Origin: Halichondria panicea
Lineage: Eukaryota > Porifera > Demospongiae > Suberitida > Halichondriidae
Direction of reading: 5' to 3'
Assembly: GCF_963675165.1 (NCBI RefSeq)
Contig: NC_087385.1
Span: forward strand, 4,326,412-4,390,411
Length of the DNA: 64,000 nucleotides
Positions 43,229-55,058 of the stretch are shown here, one piece after another. Positions within the stretch are counted from its first letter, which is position 1. Each line of letters begins with the position of its first letter. A model generated the notes under the pieces. The model saw nothing but the letters and a program-made list of their open reading frames with translations. It was not told where the DNA came from and did not search any database. A program made the position numbers and the translations under genes.

Positions 43229-44463
43229 ATAGGAGAGTCCTGAGGCGTACTATTGTCAGCCTGCATGAGCTCTTTGATTCATTGTAATAGGACGTCCACT
43301 CTGGGACTATACAATACAAACAGCTGTATTCAGTTTGGGCTCCTTCGTCACTTAATTGTGTGCAAAGTGGCCGCATGAACACTACACCACACACATACAC
43401 GTATGCTTAAAGCACGTACACAACACAAATACAAAAGTATGCATAGAATACACACACAACACAGTAACTTACCAAATCAATTGTCTTGGCAGTACTCGTT
43501 AACTCCAGGCTGCACAAAGTCTCAGGACAGGGAAAAGAAAAAAATCGACAAGGAAATTTGTTTTGTCCTCCCTCCCTGATCACAGAAAGCCATTGTGCCT
43601 GCATGCCTGGTATGGACAAACCTGGGGGAGTGAGTGTTATGCGTACGGCGTGGATCATGTGTTATTGGGTAAGGTTGGCTAGACTGTAAGTGTTGGGATC
43701 CTGAGAGAGGGCCTGGTACTGGCCTGTCAGTCAAACACTTGCAGCCAGCTGCCTAAACCGAAAAGCCGGTCACATACAGGGCACTGATGTGGTAGTATTG
43801 GTGGTTGCAGATTGCCCAGAATCTATGCAAAGCAAATTTTCAGAATTTACACAAAACACATGAGTGACCTCAATGAAATTGTGGAAGCAGTGATAATGGG
43901 GACTGGAAGCTATACAACATAACATATCTACATAGCATGCATGCATGCTGCAAAAGGCGCTATTCCACGAAAATTAAATTCGTCCTAAAGGTATTTCCGG
44001 GAAAATAATTTATACCCTCGAAATAATTACAGATACATATAATATACAGGGCACTAATGTGGTAGTGTTGGTGGTTGCAGATTGCCCAGAATCTATGCAA
44101 AGCAAATTCTCAGAATTTACACAAAACACATGAGTGATACACATACCTCAATGAAATTGTGGAAGCAGTGATAATGGGGACTGGAAGCTATACAACATAA
44201 CATATCTACACAGCATGCATGCATGCTGCAAAAGGCGCTATTCCACGAAAATTAAATTCGTCCTAAAAGCATTTCCGGGAAAATTTATACCCTCGAAATA
44301 ATTATAGATACATATAATATACAGGGCACTAATGTGGTAGTGTTGCCCAGAATCTATGCAAAGCAAATTCTCAGAATTTACACAAAACACATGAGTGATA
44401 CACATACCTCAATGAAATTGTGGAAGCAGTGATAATGGGGGCTGGAAGCTATACAACATAAAA
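43229..44463 (-). pseudogene. Partial duplicate of the UGGT 3' end, with a triplicated segment
   Basis: Bases 43229-43800 follow the UGGT 3' exons and introns at about 45596-46215 (GAGTCCTGAGGCGTACT, GGACGTCCACTCTGGGACTA, CCAAATCAATTGTCTTGGCAG). There are indels: 4 extra bases in GACTATACAATACAAACAG and a deletion around the Pro-Leu-Thr codons. Introns are retained, so this is a segmental copy, not a retrocopy. From about 43773 a unit starting ATACAGGGCACT is present three times (periods about 270-285 bp, to 44463), each carrying the exon edge GCACTGATGTGGTAG. It cannot encode a functional enzyme. Confidence 0.8.
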
Positions 44464-44565
44464 TTATAGTTAAGTCTCTACATGGCTGTGAGTGCCACAA
44501 GCAGTAGATTGTGGTCAAGGCCTATAGGAGGCCGAGATCACTTGCAAGACTAAACTTGGCATATA

Positions 44566-44752
44566 CATACTGTATAGCGGGTATATTTCGAGGGTATAAA
44601 TGTTCTTGGTTTTCGCGGATTAGGCATGTACCGCGAACATTTATAACCGCGAATTTAATATCGCATGCGCAAAAAGGCGCTATTCCATGAAAATTAAATC
44701 TAAAGGCATTTCCGTAAAAATGTATACCCTCGAAATATACCCACTATATGGT
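44566..44752. mobile_element. GTATAGCGGG-family MITE
   Basis: It starts ATACTGTATAGCGGGTATAT and ends ATACCCACTATATGGTAC. Internal TTTCGAGGGTATAAATG is mirrored by TATACCCTCGAAAT. Confidence 0.7.
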
Positions 44753-44968
44753 ACCTTACCATAACCAAATTTTAGCCCTATATGTCATATGGCTTCTTAT
44801 AGTGACGAGCCTTTGAAAATTCACCAATTTCGATGACCCACCTATACACTAATTCTTAGAGCATAATTAATTCTGTCTTCTGAATTTGGGTAAATTAGGC
44901 TCGTCTAAGAAGCCATATGACACATGGGGGGCTAAAATTCGGTGTGGATATATAACTTATGGTAAGGT
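44753..44968. repeat. Inverted-repeat element between two MITEs
   Basis: The left end ACCTTACCATAACC ... ATGTCATATGGCTTCTTA is mirrored by the right end TAAGAAGCCATATGACA ... TTATGGTAAGGT. It probably folds as one long hairpin, directly bordered by GTATAGCGGG elements on both sides. Confidence 0.65.
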
Positions 44969-45178
44969 ATGTACTGTATAGCAGGTATATTTCGAGGGTA
45001 TAAATGTTCGTGGTTTTTGTTGATCAAGCATCTACCGCGAACATTTATACCCACGAATTAATATCACATGCATGCATCCTACAGAAAGTGCTATTCTGCG
45101 AAAATTAAATCTGCGAAAACCTTTCTAATTGTCATTCCGCGAAAGTGTATACCCTCGAAATATACCCGCTAATTATGC
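44969..45178. mobile_element. GTATAGCGGG-family MITE, second copy
   Basis: It starts GTACTGTATAGCAGGTATAT and ends CGAAATATACCCGCTA, with the same internal layout as 44566-44752. From 45179 to 45571 no gene is seen. Confidence 0.65.
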
Positions 45179-45571
45179 CAATTCGTTGAAATCGGAGGGG
45201 GTGCTTATTTTTTTGTTTGACTTGACATGGAATGTCTTTCTTACATAGGTATTATATAATTATAGCTTCCACTGGTGGCTATGTTATGGTTTGTAAACAA
45301 CCATACAGGAATACCTGGAGCTAATGCCAGGGTTATGTTCTTCTCCTTCTCCTACAGAGAGGTCACCCCATACAACTGTGTATTACAGTGGGCCTCTTTA
45401 CAATTTGTATAATATAAGCAGGCCACCTCTTTATTACAGCTACTGTTGGTGGGGCCATGGGTGATCACTATAGACAGGTTCATTGTATATAACAATACCA
45501 GGAAATACCACTGCATAACAAAACAACACAGGGTAATGATGATTTTGAATTATAGCTTCAAGATATTTCTT

Positions 45572-48500
45572 CTAGAGTTCAGTATGAGTGTGTTTAGGGG
45601 AGTCCTGAGGCGTACTGTTGTCAGCCTGCATCAGCTCTTTGATCTCGTTGTCATAGGACGTCCACTCTGGGACTATACGAACAGCTGCATTCAGTTTAGG
45701 CTCCTTCGTCAGAGGGTTATTGCACTGTGTGCAAAGTGGCCGCATGAACATATCATATTTAAGTACACTACACCACACACATACATGTATGCTTGAAGCA
45801 CACAACACAAATACACAACAGTAAGAGTGCAGAAGTATACCCCCAAACACACACACACACACACACATACAACATAGAAACTCACCAAATCAATTGTCTT
45901 AGCAGCACTCTTTGACTCCAGGCTGCACCAAGTCTCACACCACAGCCACTCCTGAGAACAGGGAAAAGGAAAAATTGACGAGGAAACTATAAGATATCCC
46001 CCACAGAAAGCAATTACTGCTTGGTATGCACTCACCTGGGGGAGTGAGTGTATGGGTACGGCATGGATCATGTTGTTGGGCAGGTCCTGGTCCAGGTTGG
46101 CCAGACTGTTGGGATCCTGCGAAAGGGCCTGGTACTGGCCTCTCAGTCGATCACCTGCAGCCAGCTGTCTAAACCGAAGCAGGTCAATAACATACAGGGC
46201 ACTGATGTGGTAGCGTCTGTTGCCCAGATGATTCTTCCAGTAACCTGAATCCCAGAATCTGTGTGACAGGAAATTCTCAGAATTTTAAACCAAAACAAGG
46301 CACAACATGCAGTACATGTACATGTTAGCGCCTCAATAATTAGAGATTTTAGTGCCTCAATTGGAAGGTAATAATTAGGAAGCTATACACACCAGACACT
46401 GCTGGGGAACTCCTCTTCTTATCCAGCAAAACGTTTGTTATTTTACTCACCTGAATCCAGCCATGTCTGGCCTGCTATCACAGAAGGGAGTGTAAGCGTA
46501 AGGGGCACCATGAAGGTCTATCTCCAACAGTTCACGCAGGTCAGTACGCACAATCTGAAGAAGGAGCAGTGACTTTATTCGTTGTCTATCAATTCCAACA
46601 GATTCTAATCAATACTCCATTTATAAGTGAAGGGAACGTACCTGGTCAGCATCGACAAATATGATCTTCTTGACGGAGAGAGGAAACAAAACGTCCAAGA
46701 AGAGAATCTTGTAGCCCCAGATGATCCTCTGTTTCTGAGTTTGTGCGTGGAGCCATCGTGGCCACTTGTACTCCACAAGCTCGTACTCAAACCCGTAGTG
46801 TTGTGCCATGTGGGGGATAAAATCCTGTAGGGTCATAATTATGATAATCGTGTGAAAACACGTGAGTTACCTTGAAAGTTGGGGAGAGGAAATTTTTGAG
46901 GAACCAAAACTTGACTGGGTTATGCGTTTGCTTGAGAACACTCAGCATCATAATTCTGTGAAAGAACCAACATGTACAGCATGTAAACAATAGATGGACT
47001 ACAATTCATGACATACATGTATATGCACGATAAACAACAGATTGTACCTTAGGAATCTCTCATAGAGGTGCCCTGAGGCCAAAGAGAAGATGTTGATGGT
47101 CTCATCAGTGCCCACAGTCACTCTCTTCTCCTCCTCCTTCGGCTCATCCCCTCCTCCCATGAAACTGCAGATAAAATCCTGGATACAAGAATGTGTAACA
47201 CTCTACAACTAAAGGATTATACCATCTACTCCTGATTGCACCCGAATACACAGCCACTCTAACAAAGGGACCTGCAGCTCACCTGGAGAGACTGTCCCAC
47301 AGATTTTTCTCCTCTTCTTTACCAGTGTTGGCCTCCTCATCTCCTGAGAGGAGCTGAGCCGACTTCATGTCCGGTCGCTTAGCAACGTAGACCACCACCC
47401 CCGCACCTTTGAAATCCTTTACTGTAATCCCAATACTAGACTCTTGCTGGTCATCACCACCTATGTGACTGCATGCAAACACATATATGAATTCTATTAA
47501 GTACAAACAAGCTTGTATGTCGTATGGATCAGATCTGTGACACAACAACTCACCTTTGAATAGCATAGATTTGACTTGAGCGGCCATCTCTCAGCTGCAG
47601 CACCCAGACCCCGGGGCCCGCCTTGAGTTGAAAGTAGCCCAGGTTGGCCATGACAATAGTGTCAAACTTGGCAGGTGCACTGCGTGTGCCCAGCACATAC
47701 TCCAGACCAGGCACGGGTTGACTAGACCTCTCATCAAAGCATTGCCCTAATGCATTGGGAAACACATAATTAGTGACCATCACCACTACTCAGGCCTTCA
47801 CTCGGGAAGATTGCAGGGCCCCAACCCCAAATCAAGCTCTGCCAGGCCAGGTACGACTTGTAAAAAATACCACCAACACATACTATAGAGCAATCCACGT
47901 CCAGTGAGGCTACTCACCTTCCACTAGTATGTTCTTAAGTTGGAAGTCAGCCTGTACCCCACCCCCCACTACGCCATCCAGATGAATGTTGTCGAGGTCG
48001 TGAGGAGACCAGACAGCCTCCACCAGCCAAGAGTGGGGAACGTCTAGGTGAAGGGTGAGAAGGGAGGTCTGAGGGAGGTCACTGAACACAGCCATCGGAG
48101 TCACAGCTGCCCCATCTGACGTGAAGGAGAGCTCAGGTTCAAGTACATAGCGATAGAAACTGTGGGGGTGGGAATGTATATTTCTTAAGGTGCATTGCAT
48201 TGATCTTACACAAATTTGGAAATCATAAACTGAAAAATGCTCTTCCTCCATACACATAATAATTATACTGCTACCTTTTGACTGGCAATTCAGTCAGCTT
48301 GGGTACAGGATTTAGCACCAGTGTGATGTCCAGGGGCAGTGCTACCTGCAACACTTGCAACAGGGGGGCTAGTTTCTGAGCCTCCGAGGAGAGGGGGTCG
48401 ATGATAGCCACCACCTTCATAGCCACGCCTCCCTCTGGAGCAGGCAACTGGAGCACACTAAAAAGGAAAGAAGTGGTAGTCAGTAATTCAAGTTTAGAAG

Positions 48501-51500
48501 GTCCAATATCGAAGCGTTTTTGCACATGTAGCTATTAAAAAGGTGCAATTAATGTGAGACCTGATTTCCACTGTCCCATAGGTGAGCCTGGGACCAAAAT
48601 TAGCAAAAGTTTTGGCACGTCTTTATACAATCTTTGTTTTTCGCCAAAAAATGGCCTGACAAAAATTTAAGAGATAATTACCTTATCATCAATATGAAAC
48701 AGGGCATTCTATACTCAAGCAAGTTTCATAGAAAATCCCCACACGTGTATACAGCAGTGTGTATATAAATACCGTATATCGGGTTTCGAATGCGAGGTTA
48801 ATCAAATACAAATGACACTGTACAACTGTCAAGTCTGATTGCGTTTCTAACTACTGCGAATGCTCACTCTTTGCATGTCTTTCAATTTCTGCGAAAACTC
48901 GCAATTAAAAAACCTCGCCATTCGAAATCCGATATAAATGTATGGTAGTGCTGGAATGTCAACTTGGTAACAGCATAGATTGAATAGGGAGAGGGATTGG
49001 AAACGGAAGTTACCTCGATTTATATCCGCGCTACGCGGGGTTTAATCGAGGCTGTGTATCTAATGTTGGTAAAATCTTGTCTGCTTGCATTTGTACTAAA
49101 ACTTGCACTTCCAACTGACACTTGAGACCATATGGGACACAGCACACCGATGAGTTGCACAGTCTTAGCTATATTAGAAGCATTCTAGGTACATAAAGAT
49201 CTCATAGCATGTTTTGTACCTCTAGCTCTCTTCACAAAAGTCAAAAATGTATTTTTTCTTTTCCAACTGATGCTCACCATTAGGGGGCATGAGAATGACA
49301 TTTTAGGGGGGCTCTGAATATCTTGTAGCGATCATAATTCATGAAACATTGTTTCCCGCGTGTTGAGCAACCGTAACACGGATTGACATCAAAGGCTCTC
49401 TGGTGCCATGCTGCAAATTCAATGTAAAATGTCACGTGACGCTACTTCTGTTTCCAATCCCTCTCCCTATTCAATCTATGGTAACAGCAATAGCATACAC
49501 CACAATAATTCTCCCAATGTACCTGTGTTCAGTCTTGAGTGTTGGTAGATCAGCCAGTCGCCGCCTCTTTGGCTGACTCAGCAGTAGAGAGGCTAGCTTC
49601 ATGTGTAGCTCACTCCGAAAAGAGCTCGTGTCATTGTCTGCGTCGAGGCCCTCAATGGTCAGGTCATTTACAAGCTCTACCAGGGACTGGGTGTACTGGG
49701 AGGACTCCACAGAGGCCAGCAGCTGGTAGTCTGCCTTGGTGAAGCTGTCGTTAGGGCCCAGAGGTCCAACCACCTGTATAGAAACGTAATACACATAGTA
49801 TGGTATGAACTAAAAGAGGTTAAGGCTTCATATCACATTAGACAACAAACATCTTAAGGAGTACTTACTCTGCCATTGGCTATGATGGTGGTTGACTGAG
49901 GAGATACTCCCACAGTCTGGGAGACAAAGGTCACATGATCTCTGATGACATCATTACCAGCCGCTACAGTCTCAAACCTAAGCCCCCGCTGGCCATCCTT
50001 TGGGGTCTCAGTGGAGAGGATCTGACGGACAACAGACCAGTCCCCTCCCGATCGTAGATTAGCCTCTATGAGACTAGCGTGAGAAGAGGAGGAACTTGGT
50101 ATCAGTCCAACCCTCACACGGTCATCGGAGTCCTACACCAGATTAATAGAGTTCAAAATAATGCATACTGAGTCTGAAAGCAGACTGTAATATGAGAGCC
50201 GTGACAGAGCATGACTTACTGCAAATTGAAGAGCCTCCAGTGCTGCCTGTCTAGTCTGAGCCGTGGAGTAGTCACCGACCACCCACACACTCAACTCTTT
50301 CGTCAAGAACTCTCCTGGATAAGACAGCAGGTACAGTGTGTTAAAGAGCTGGTAGCAATTAAAGGACAGTGGCTAGTTTTTCCTCTCACCCTGGGCATTG
50401 CTGTAGTAGTGTACTTTGCTAGCCGTGAGTGTGGACAGCTCTCGATCAGACAGAACGCCATCCCTCTCTGCCAGAGCTGCAGAAATTAGATACAATTACA
50501 CCACACCCCTTAGCTGCCACACATTGCATACCCCTTCCCGATAAGTCCAGCTGCTTCCCCTTGGTGACAACATGTTTGTTGAGACGCTCTAGAACATTGG
50601 ACTTGTTCAACAGGTAGTCATACACGTTCATCTGGTCGTTCAGCTTGTTCTGGAAAAAAACATCGGTAAACTGAAACCGAAACTTAGTTAGTGTGCTTAC
50701 GGTGTAGATTGCTTGCTGTATGGAGTACATCTGTTTCTGAATAGTGCCCACGATCCCAGTCTCCAGATCCTGTGATAAGGGGGGATAGGGTGGGTTGCTG
50801 ATACATTACCATGGTTCTAACCTCTGTCACGTCCAGCTGAACACCGTTCACCAGCACTTGAGGGGCCTCATCGAATCCCTTGCTTGAGAAAAACTCACGA
50901 GATTTCTGCAAAATTGAGGGTAGTTACAAGGAGGTAGCAAACAAGGAGAGGAGGTCTCACCAGGATGAGGGTATCGTCTTCCTGAATCTCTTTCTTATAC
51001 TTCTCTTCAAAGTGAGTTCTGACACTCTCCACAGTCAAGTTGCCTATAGACAGCACCTGTAGAGATCGACAATGTAGAGTTGCAATGATGGGCATTTTAA
51101 TAGTGTTTTCTGTGTCAATAAAAGTTAAATATAGTATAGACACAACTATTGCATGTACATCTTTCTCTGTTTGCTGACCTTGTTGAACCATTTGAAGGCA
51201 TCACGAGGTGACTTGTCCTTCACCAGCTGAGCAAACCCTCGGGAGAGGCTGACCCCCTCGTCATTGCTAGGCAACAACAGCACCCCCAGTCTGGCCGGAA
51301 CATTGTGATCCAGGAACAGCTTGATGTACTCCACCATTTCCTTGCCGTCAGGGGTCACAGGGTCAATCATGAACACCTGTGTGTGGGGGGCGGAGGCGTC
51401 TAGGATATGTGGGGGGGGGTACATGCAAGAAGAACTTACAATATTGAAGACATTTCTAGCCACTTGTCTGAGAGTACCAGGATAGGCTGGCTGCATGAAC

Positions 51501-54500
51501 TAAACACACACACATTAGAGCACACTGTTCTATACCTCCTACCATAAGTAACGTACTTCTCTTAGTGACTTTGGCCATGCCCGATAGTGTCGGTCGTTTT
51601 CCAGATCATTGATAAACTGTGGAAGAGGCGCATGCCAGTCAAGAGGTAAGGGGGGGTGATCACATAATCACTCACGATGATGGACTCGTTGCGTATATCC
51701 ACTGTGAAGCTATTGGAGTCTGCAGCGTGGACAGGAAGTTTGGCGAGGGCGGCGTGGTCACTGGGACCGATGGACAGGCCTGATAACCCCTCTAGCAGCC
51801 GAGCCTCAGACATCAGCATTTCAATTAGCCTATGTTAATAAGCATCCAAGTCATGTGACAAAAATATCGTGTAACTCACTGGAATATATCAGTGTTTTCA
51901 TTCTGGATGATGATTCCATTGAGTAGCAGCACACTGCTCCCTGGGCCTATGCCCATGCTACCCAACACCTGTGAAATTATTCATTTCTCTATAAAGAAAC
52001 TGACAACTTGACAACAGTTAACCCTTTCCCGGCTTTAATTAAAACAAAATAATACAGAATAAATACATGTTTTTCTTTAAAAATCCATATCTTATGAACC
52101 ATACATTGAAATCACTCGTAACTATTTCCTACAGGTAGCCCAGACCCCGGGGGTACCATGGCATCATCATCGTTACCTAGCAACTGACCACCCCCAACTA
52201 ATTAGCGATTGTTTACAAACATTCACAATTATATACACAAACAATATTATACGAAGGCACAAAGTGACTATAGACACTAAGTAAGTGTTCTCAATATTCT
52301 CACGGTGACATAGTTCGATCAGGATCTGCCGAAACTTCTCTGTGAGGTCGTATCAGCAGACGCCCTTTTCCCGGGAAACGTTCTTCACCTACACACACGT
52401 TTACAAGTTCAATGGTGGCTCATGATATCCACTGCTGTACTAACTAGCCTAAGCAAACCTATACTGAAGCTATCCTGAAGCTATCAGAATACAGTATGTT
52501 GTACAAATGCTACTCTAGACTTACCAGATCCAGAAACTTGGTCCAGCTCCTTCAGGCTCCTCAGGCTCTTTATTTTTTAGCTTGAGGTAGCTTCCTACCA
52601 AGCTACTATCCCAGTCACTGTCCTCTCACTCTACAAGGCCATAAGCATAGATATTCTCACTGTCTAGCAGCTCTAGAACCCCGCTGAGGTTGTACTACAA
52701 AGATCTTGAAGCCATCATCAAACGGTCACTTTTCTTTCGACAGTACTGCACAAAGCGTACCTCGAAGCAAGATGTTGAAAATACCATGTGAAAGAGCAGC
52801 TCAATGCGCATGTGCTGGTACCTACAGCGTGCGCATAGCTCCAACACAGCCCGCACAGCAAATTTTTGAAAAATCTCAGTCCGCTGGACGACATATGTCG
52901 TCCAAAGCCGGGAAAGGGTTAACACTACATGTAAAATAGCAGTAGTCCCAATGTAAGTGGGCACACACCTTCTGGTTGGCAGCTACCTCCCTCCTCAGTT
53001 CCTTGTCCACTGGCAGTCGATAGAGAGACTTAGCAGCCATGGGCACACTTTGAGCAATGTCCTTGAGCAGCTTGAGAGCCAGCTGTGGACTGGAGCTCAT
53101 CACACGCTGGGCGGCTTGCAGTCCAAGTTCTGGTGAGGGGAATTGAAACTAACGCAGAGCCATAATTATAGAAACTGTGCAGCCAGTGTTAATTAGGCTG
53201 TACCCAACAATGACAATCATGCCATTACTACAGCGAGCGTACAAGAACAACTAATTACAATGCTATGCTTTTTGCCTAGGTAGCTTAGAATAAATTACAC
53301 TGTGTGGTAGCTACTAACAACTGACCTTGTAGTTGCCACAGTTTAAGCTCTGGTAATTCTCTGGTTGCATGTCGCAAGTGAGTTTGAAACTCCTCTAAGT
53401 TTTCTTTCAAGTGAGGGTGTCGCGATCTGTAGAAATGGGACCACCAGGGCAGTAGTCATACCGACCACAATCACTCTGAGAGCTCACCTCAGTGTGGAGA
53501 ATATGAACCCCTCCACGTCCTCACCACCTTCATCTGCTTGTTCCACAACGCGGGAGTCATCCTCTGGGTATGGATGGGCACAATGATGGGCGGAGCGAGT
53601 CAATACCGTCTCCTACCTTTGACTTTTGAGTCATCCACGGCCTTGTACTCTGAGTTCTTAATGGCCAGCTCCACTCCCCACCCACTCAGCACAACCCTCA
53701 CATCACCACGCTCCTAAAACACAACATTCACTGAATTTAAAGTACTTAGTTTTTTATAAAACAATTTAACGGAGTACAATCTTTCCAAAAATTGCTCCAC
53801 ACTCACCGACTGGTAGTGCCTGAGGACATATCTTATTCTCCCCTCCTTAGCAAGTGTTACCATGGTAGTGTGCAGCGAGGAAAATCCTTCTCTACCAAGC
53901 TCAGTGTAGAGTACAGCTGTTGGAGCACCCTCAACCGAGCGAGGGTGGATGTGGTCGAACTCATAGATGGCTGTGGTCTCACTGTTGGAGGAGGAGTCAA
54001 GCGCGGAGAGGGCGTCTTCAATCGAGCAATGGAGGGATCCTCTGATCTCAATGAATGAGGAGCAACTGACCGAACCGAACACAGCAAGTCTCTCCAGTGC
54101 CACCTGTGTGTGTGTGTGGATGGGGTGTGTGTGGGGGGGGGGGGATGCAGGGGTGCAGTACTTCTCAATTTATAGCATTGTAAATCTACAGCGTCGTATT
54201 TTATTTTCATCATTCTCATAAGCAGATTTTGTACATGTACGTACGTACCTGGTTGAACATTTCCACGATGGGCGAGTGTGTGTGCAGTGATAGGGAGAGT
54301 ATGAAGAGGCTGTACACTGTGGGGGAAAGCAGTGGCTCGCTGCGATCCAACACCGCCTCATAAAGCTCTACAGGGACAATACGTAACAGCACTCACATCA
54401 TGAATATGAAACCAATTTACATATAAAATACTGATTATTATATTGTAACTACACGTACCTTTGTCGTTCAGCGTTGACTTGTCCAAATCAAGCGTTGACT

Positions 54501-54731
54501 CGACAAAACTCCAGAATGCTCTCTGATCATATTCACTGACGAACTCACTGCATACAAAGAGAGATCTCTCAGTACAGTAGCTAGGACTAGACCAAGTACC
54601 TACCTAGCTTCCAGAATAATTGATGTCTGAGGCCAGTACGAACGGAGGACTGTTGACACAGGCTTCGATCCATCTACTAGACAGTATGTACAGAGCAAGG
54701 AGATGGCAATCAGCGCTGTAGAGAGAGCCAT
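45572..54731 (-). CDS. UGGT: UDP-glucose:glycoprotein glucosyltransferase
   Basis: ER folding sensor that reglucosylates misfolded N-glycoproteins for calnexin/calreticulin. The start at 54731 gives a signal peptide ([21 protein letters not shown]), then [20 protein letters not shown] as in the family. Thioredoxin-like domains follow (for example [79 protein letters not shown]). Then beta-sandwich motifs: [50 protein letters not shown]. The GT24 catalytic domain has [32 protein letters not shown], the DxD motif in IIFVDADQ, and EWLWCETWC. It ends [15 protein letters not shown], an HTEL ER-retrieval signal. Length and domain order match full-length UGGT over about 25-30 exons. Introns host a piggyBac-like remnant, a long-TIR element and MITEs. 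Confidence 0.95.
48770..48946. mobile_element. MITE in a UGGT intron
   Basis: It starts ATACCGTATATCGGGTTTCG and ends near TTCGAAATCCGATATAAATG, inverted ends related to the GTATAGCGGG family. Confidence 0.55.
48976..49478. mobile_element. TIR element with 11-bp TSD in a UGGT intron
   Basis: Its first 35 bases (TAGATTGAATAGGGAGAGGG onward) reappear inverted at the end with one mismatch. TGGTAACAGCA flanks it at 48965-48975 and 49479-49489. The internal segment has no coding frame. A long TIR plus an 11-bp duplication is closest to Mutator-like elements, but the superfamily is not settled. Confidence 0.8.
52022..52918 (-). mobile_element. piggyBac-like remnant with TTAA target site
   Basis: It starts CCCTTTCCCGGCTTT and ends AAAGCCGGGAAAGGG, flanked by TTAA at 52018-52021 and 52919-52922. 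On the minus strand, after [27 protein letters not shown] and [13 protein letters not shown] resemble the acidic N-terminus of piggyBac transposases. Stops interrupt it and the catalytic core is absent. Confidence 0.8.
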
Positions 54732-55058
54732 TATTCAGAAAGTGTCAAGTTTTCGTGTGCGGTTTTCTGTCCACGTACATGTACATGTCTTTATGATGTC
54801 TTGGTTAGTTGACCCTTTTCTTTTCAGTAAAGATCGTCAGTAGAGAGCTAACTGCATGCTAGGCCTAAAGATTGGTATCTTGGTTAGTTGACCCTTTTCT
54901 TTCTCAGTAAAGATCGTCAATAGAGCTAACTGCATCTTAGTAGAACCTATTAGGCGGTAAAGGGACAGCCAACAAAAATGTAGACTATTGTTTCTCTAAT
55001 GAAGCTAGTTGAAAGTACTATCTTTACCGTCAGTACAAGTAGCAGGAACAGTCAATGA
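54732..55058. promoter_or_regulatory. Divergent UGGT / TAF1C-like promoter with tandem repeat
   Basis: The start codons of UGGT (-) and the TAF1C-like gene (+) are 327 bp apart. Within it a unit beginning GTTAGTTGACCCTTTTCTTT and running through CAGTAAAGATCGTCA to GAGCTAACTGCAT occurs twice (about 54802-54857 and 54880-54935). Duplicated promoter segments often carry factor sites. Which factor is unknown. Confidence 0.5.
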
